A stretch of DNA of 5,795 nt from positions 1-5,795 of the forward strand of contig QKFK01000012.1 in NCBI GenBank assembly GCA_003252195.1, read 5' to 3'. This document shows positions 5,538 to 5,795 of the stretch, in pieces (position 1 is the stretch's first letter; each line of letters begins with the position of its first letter). The notes below the pieces were generated by a model, which was not told the DNA's origin, made no database searches, and saw nothing but the letters and a program-made list of their open reading frames with translations. The position numbers and the translations under genes were made by a program. The DNA comes from Rhodospirillales bacterium (GTDB lineage Bacteria; Pseudomonadota; Alphaproteobacteria; QKFK01; SZUA-500).

Positions 5538-5795
5538 ACCACACTAATCACCAAAAGACACATAAACGACTAAGAGCAAAGGCTCATATAGACGAGCTTC
5601 TCAATACTCATTGAGTAGATATAAACATCTATTCTCACTCTAAAAACATAAATCAATCAACCTTGGCATGAATTAACAACTACGATACATAAATTTTATA
5701 AAAAACCATATCGTCAACATGCCTAACCAAATAGCACTAAAAAAGTTACTCTGGTTTTATTTTTCTTTTACTAGATAAGACACAGGAACTAATTC
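5538..5795. other. Intergenic tail with no convincing gene
   Basis: No reading frame of useful length is visible on either strand. A 6-bp hairpin CTCAAT/ATTGAG with loop ACTC (5600-5615) lacks a T tract, so it is not a normal terminator. AACCA (5725-5729) could pair with TGGTT (5752-5756) just before a T-rich run to 5770, but the loop is large and the stem weak. No clear terminator for uup is seen. The tail may be an upstream region of a gene beyond the edge. Confidence 0.5.

Noticed and set aside
5600..5615. Hairpin CTCAAT/ATTGAG as the uup terminator
   Set aside because: The stem is only six A/T-leaning pairs and no T run follows.

Overview
This AT-rich window looks like chromosome of a low-GC alphaproteobacterium. 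It holds one tRNA and five protein genes, and no insertion sequence, phage gene or CRISPR array. The alphaproteobacterial reading rests on the glnB-glnA pair and on the overall character of GlnB, GlnA and Uup, so it is an inference. The tRNA-His encodes a G-1 paired with C73. The large Rhizobiales/Rhodobacterales/Caulobacterales group has lost this pair, so the organism probably belongs to a lineage outside that group (Rickettsiales, Holosporales, Rhodospirillales or a similar low-GC line).

Layout. On the minus strand at the left edge, tRNA-His(GTG) has its own promoter and a UUCG-loop terminator. On the plus strand, a nitrogen-regulation operon follows: glnB (PII signal protein, probably starting at a TTG) and glnA (type I glutamine synthetase), closed by a strong terminator. 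The start of glnA is odd. The only good ribosome-binding site serves an ATG that is out of frame with glnA and opens an 8-codon reading frame, while the first in-frame ATG lies 13 bases further on without its own site. After the operon comes a gene-free stretch of about 420 bases with two perfect DnaA boxes, two near-perfect ones and a very AT-rich tract. It resembles a replication origin or a DnaA-controlled promoter. It leads into a small XRE-type helix-turn-helix gene, whose messenger probably has a leader of about 130 bases that can fold over its ribosome-binding site. A bidirectional terminator separates this gene from a convergent gene for an unrecognised 198-residue membrane-anchored protein. 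That gene is divergent from uup, an ABC-F ATPase gene that fills most of the right half. The last 258 bases hold no convincing gene.

How the genes work together. GlnB and GlnA form the familiar PII/glutamine synthetase control circuit. Both keep the tyrosines modified in that circuit (Y51 of GlnB, and Y391 of GlnA counted from the ATG at 731), so GlnD- and GlnE-type enzymes are expected elsewhere in the genome. The other genes look like independent single-gene units with their own promoters and terminators. The items most worth checking are the frame break at the glnA start, the DnaA-box region, the folded leader of the regulator gene and the unrecognised membrane protein.
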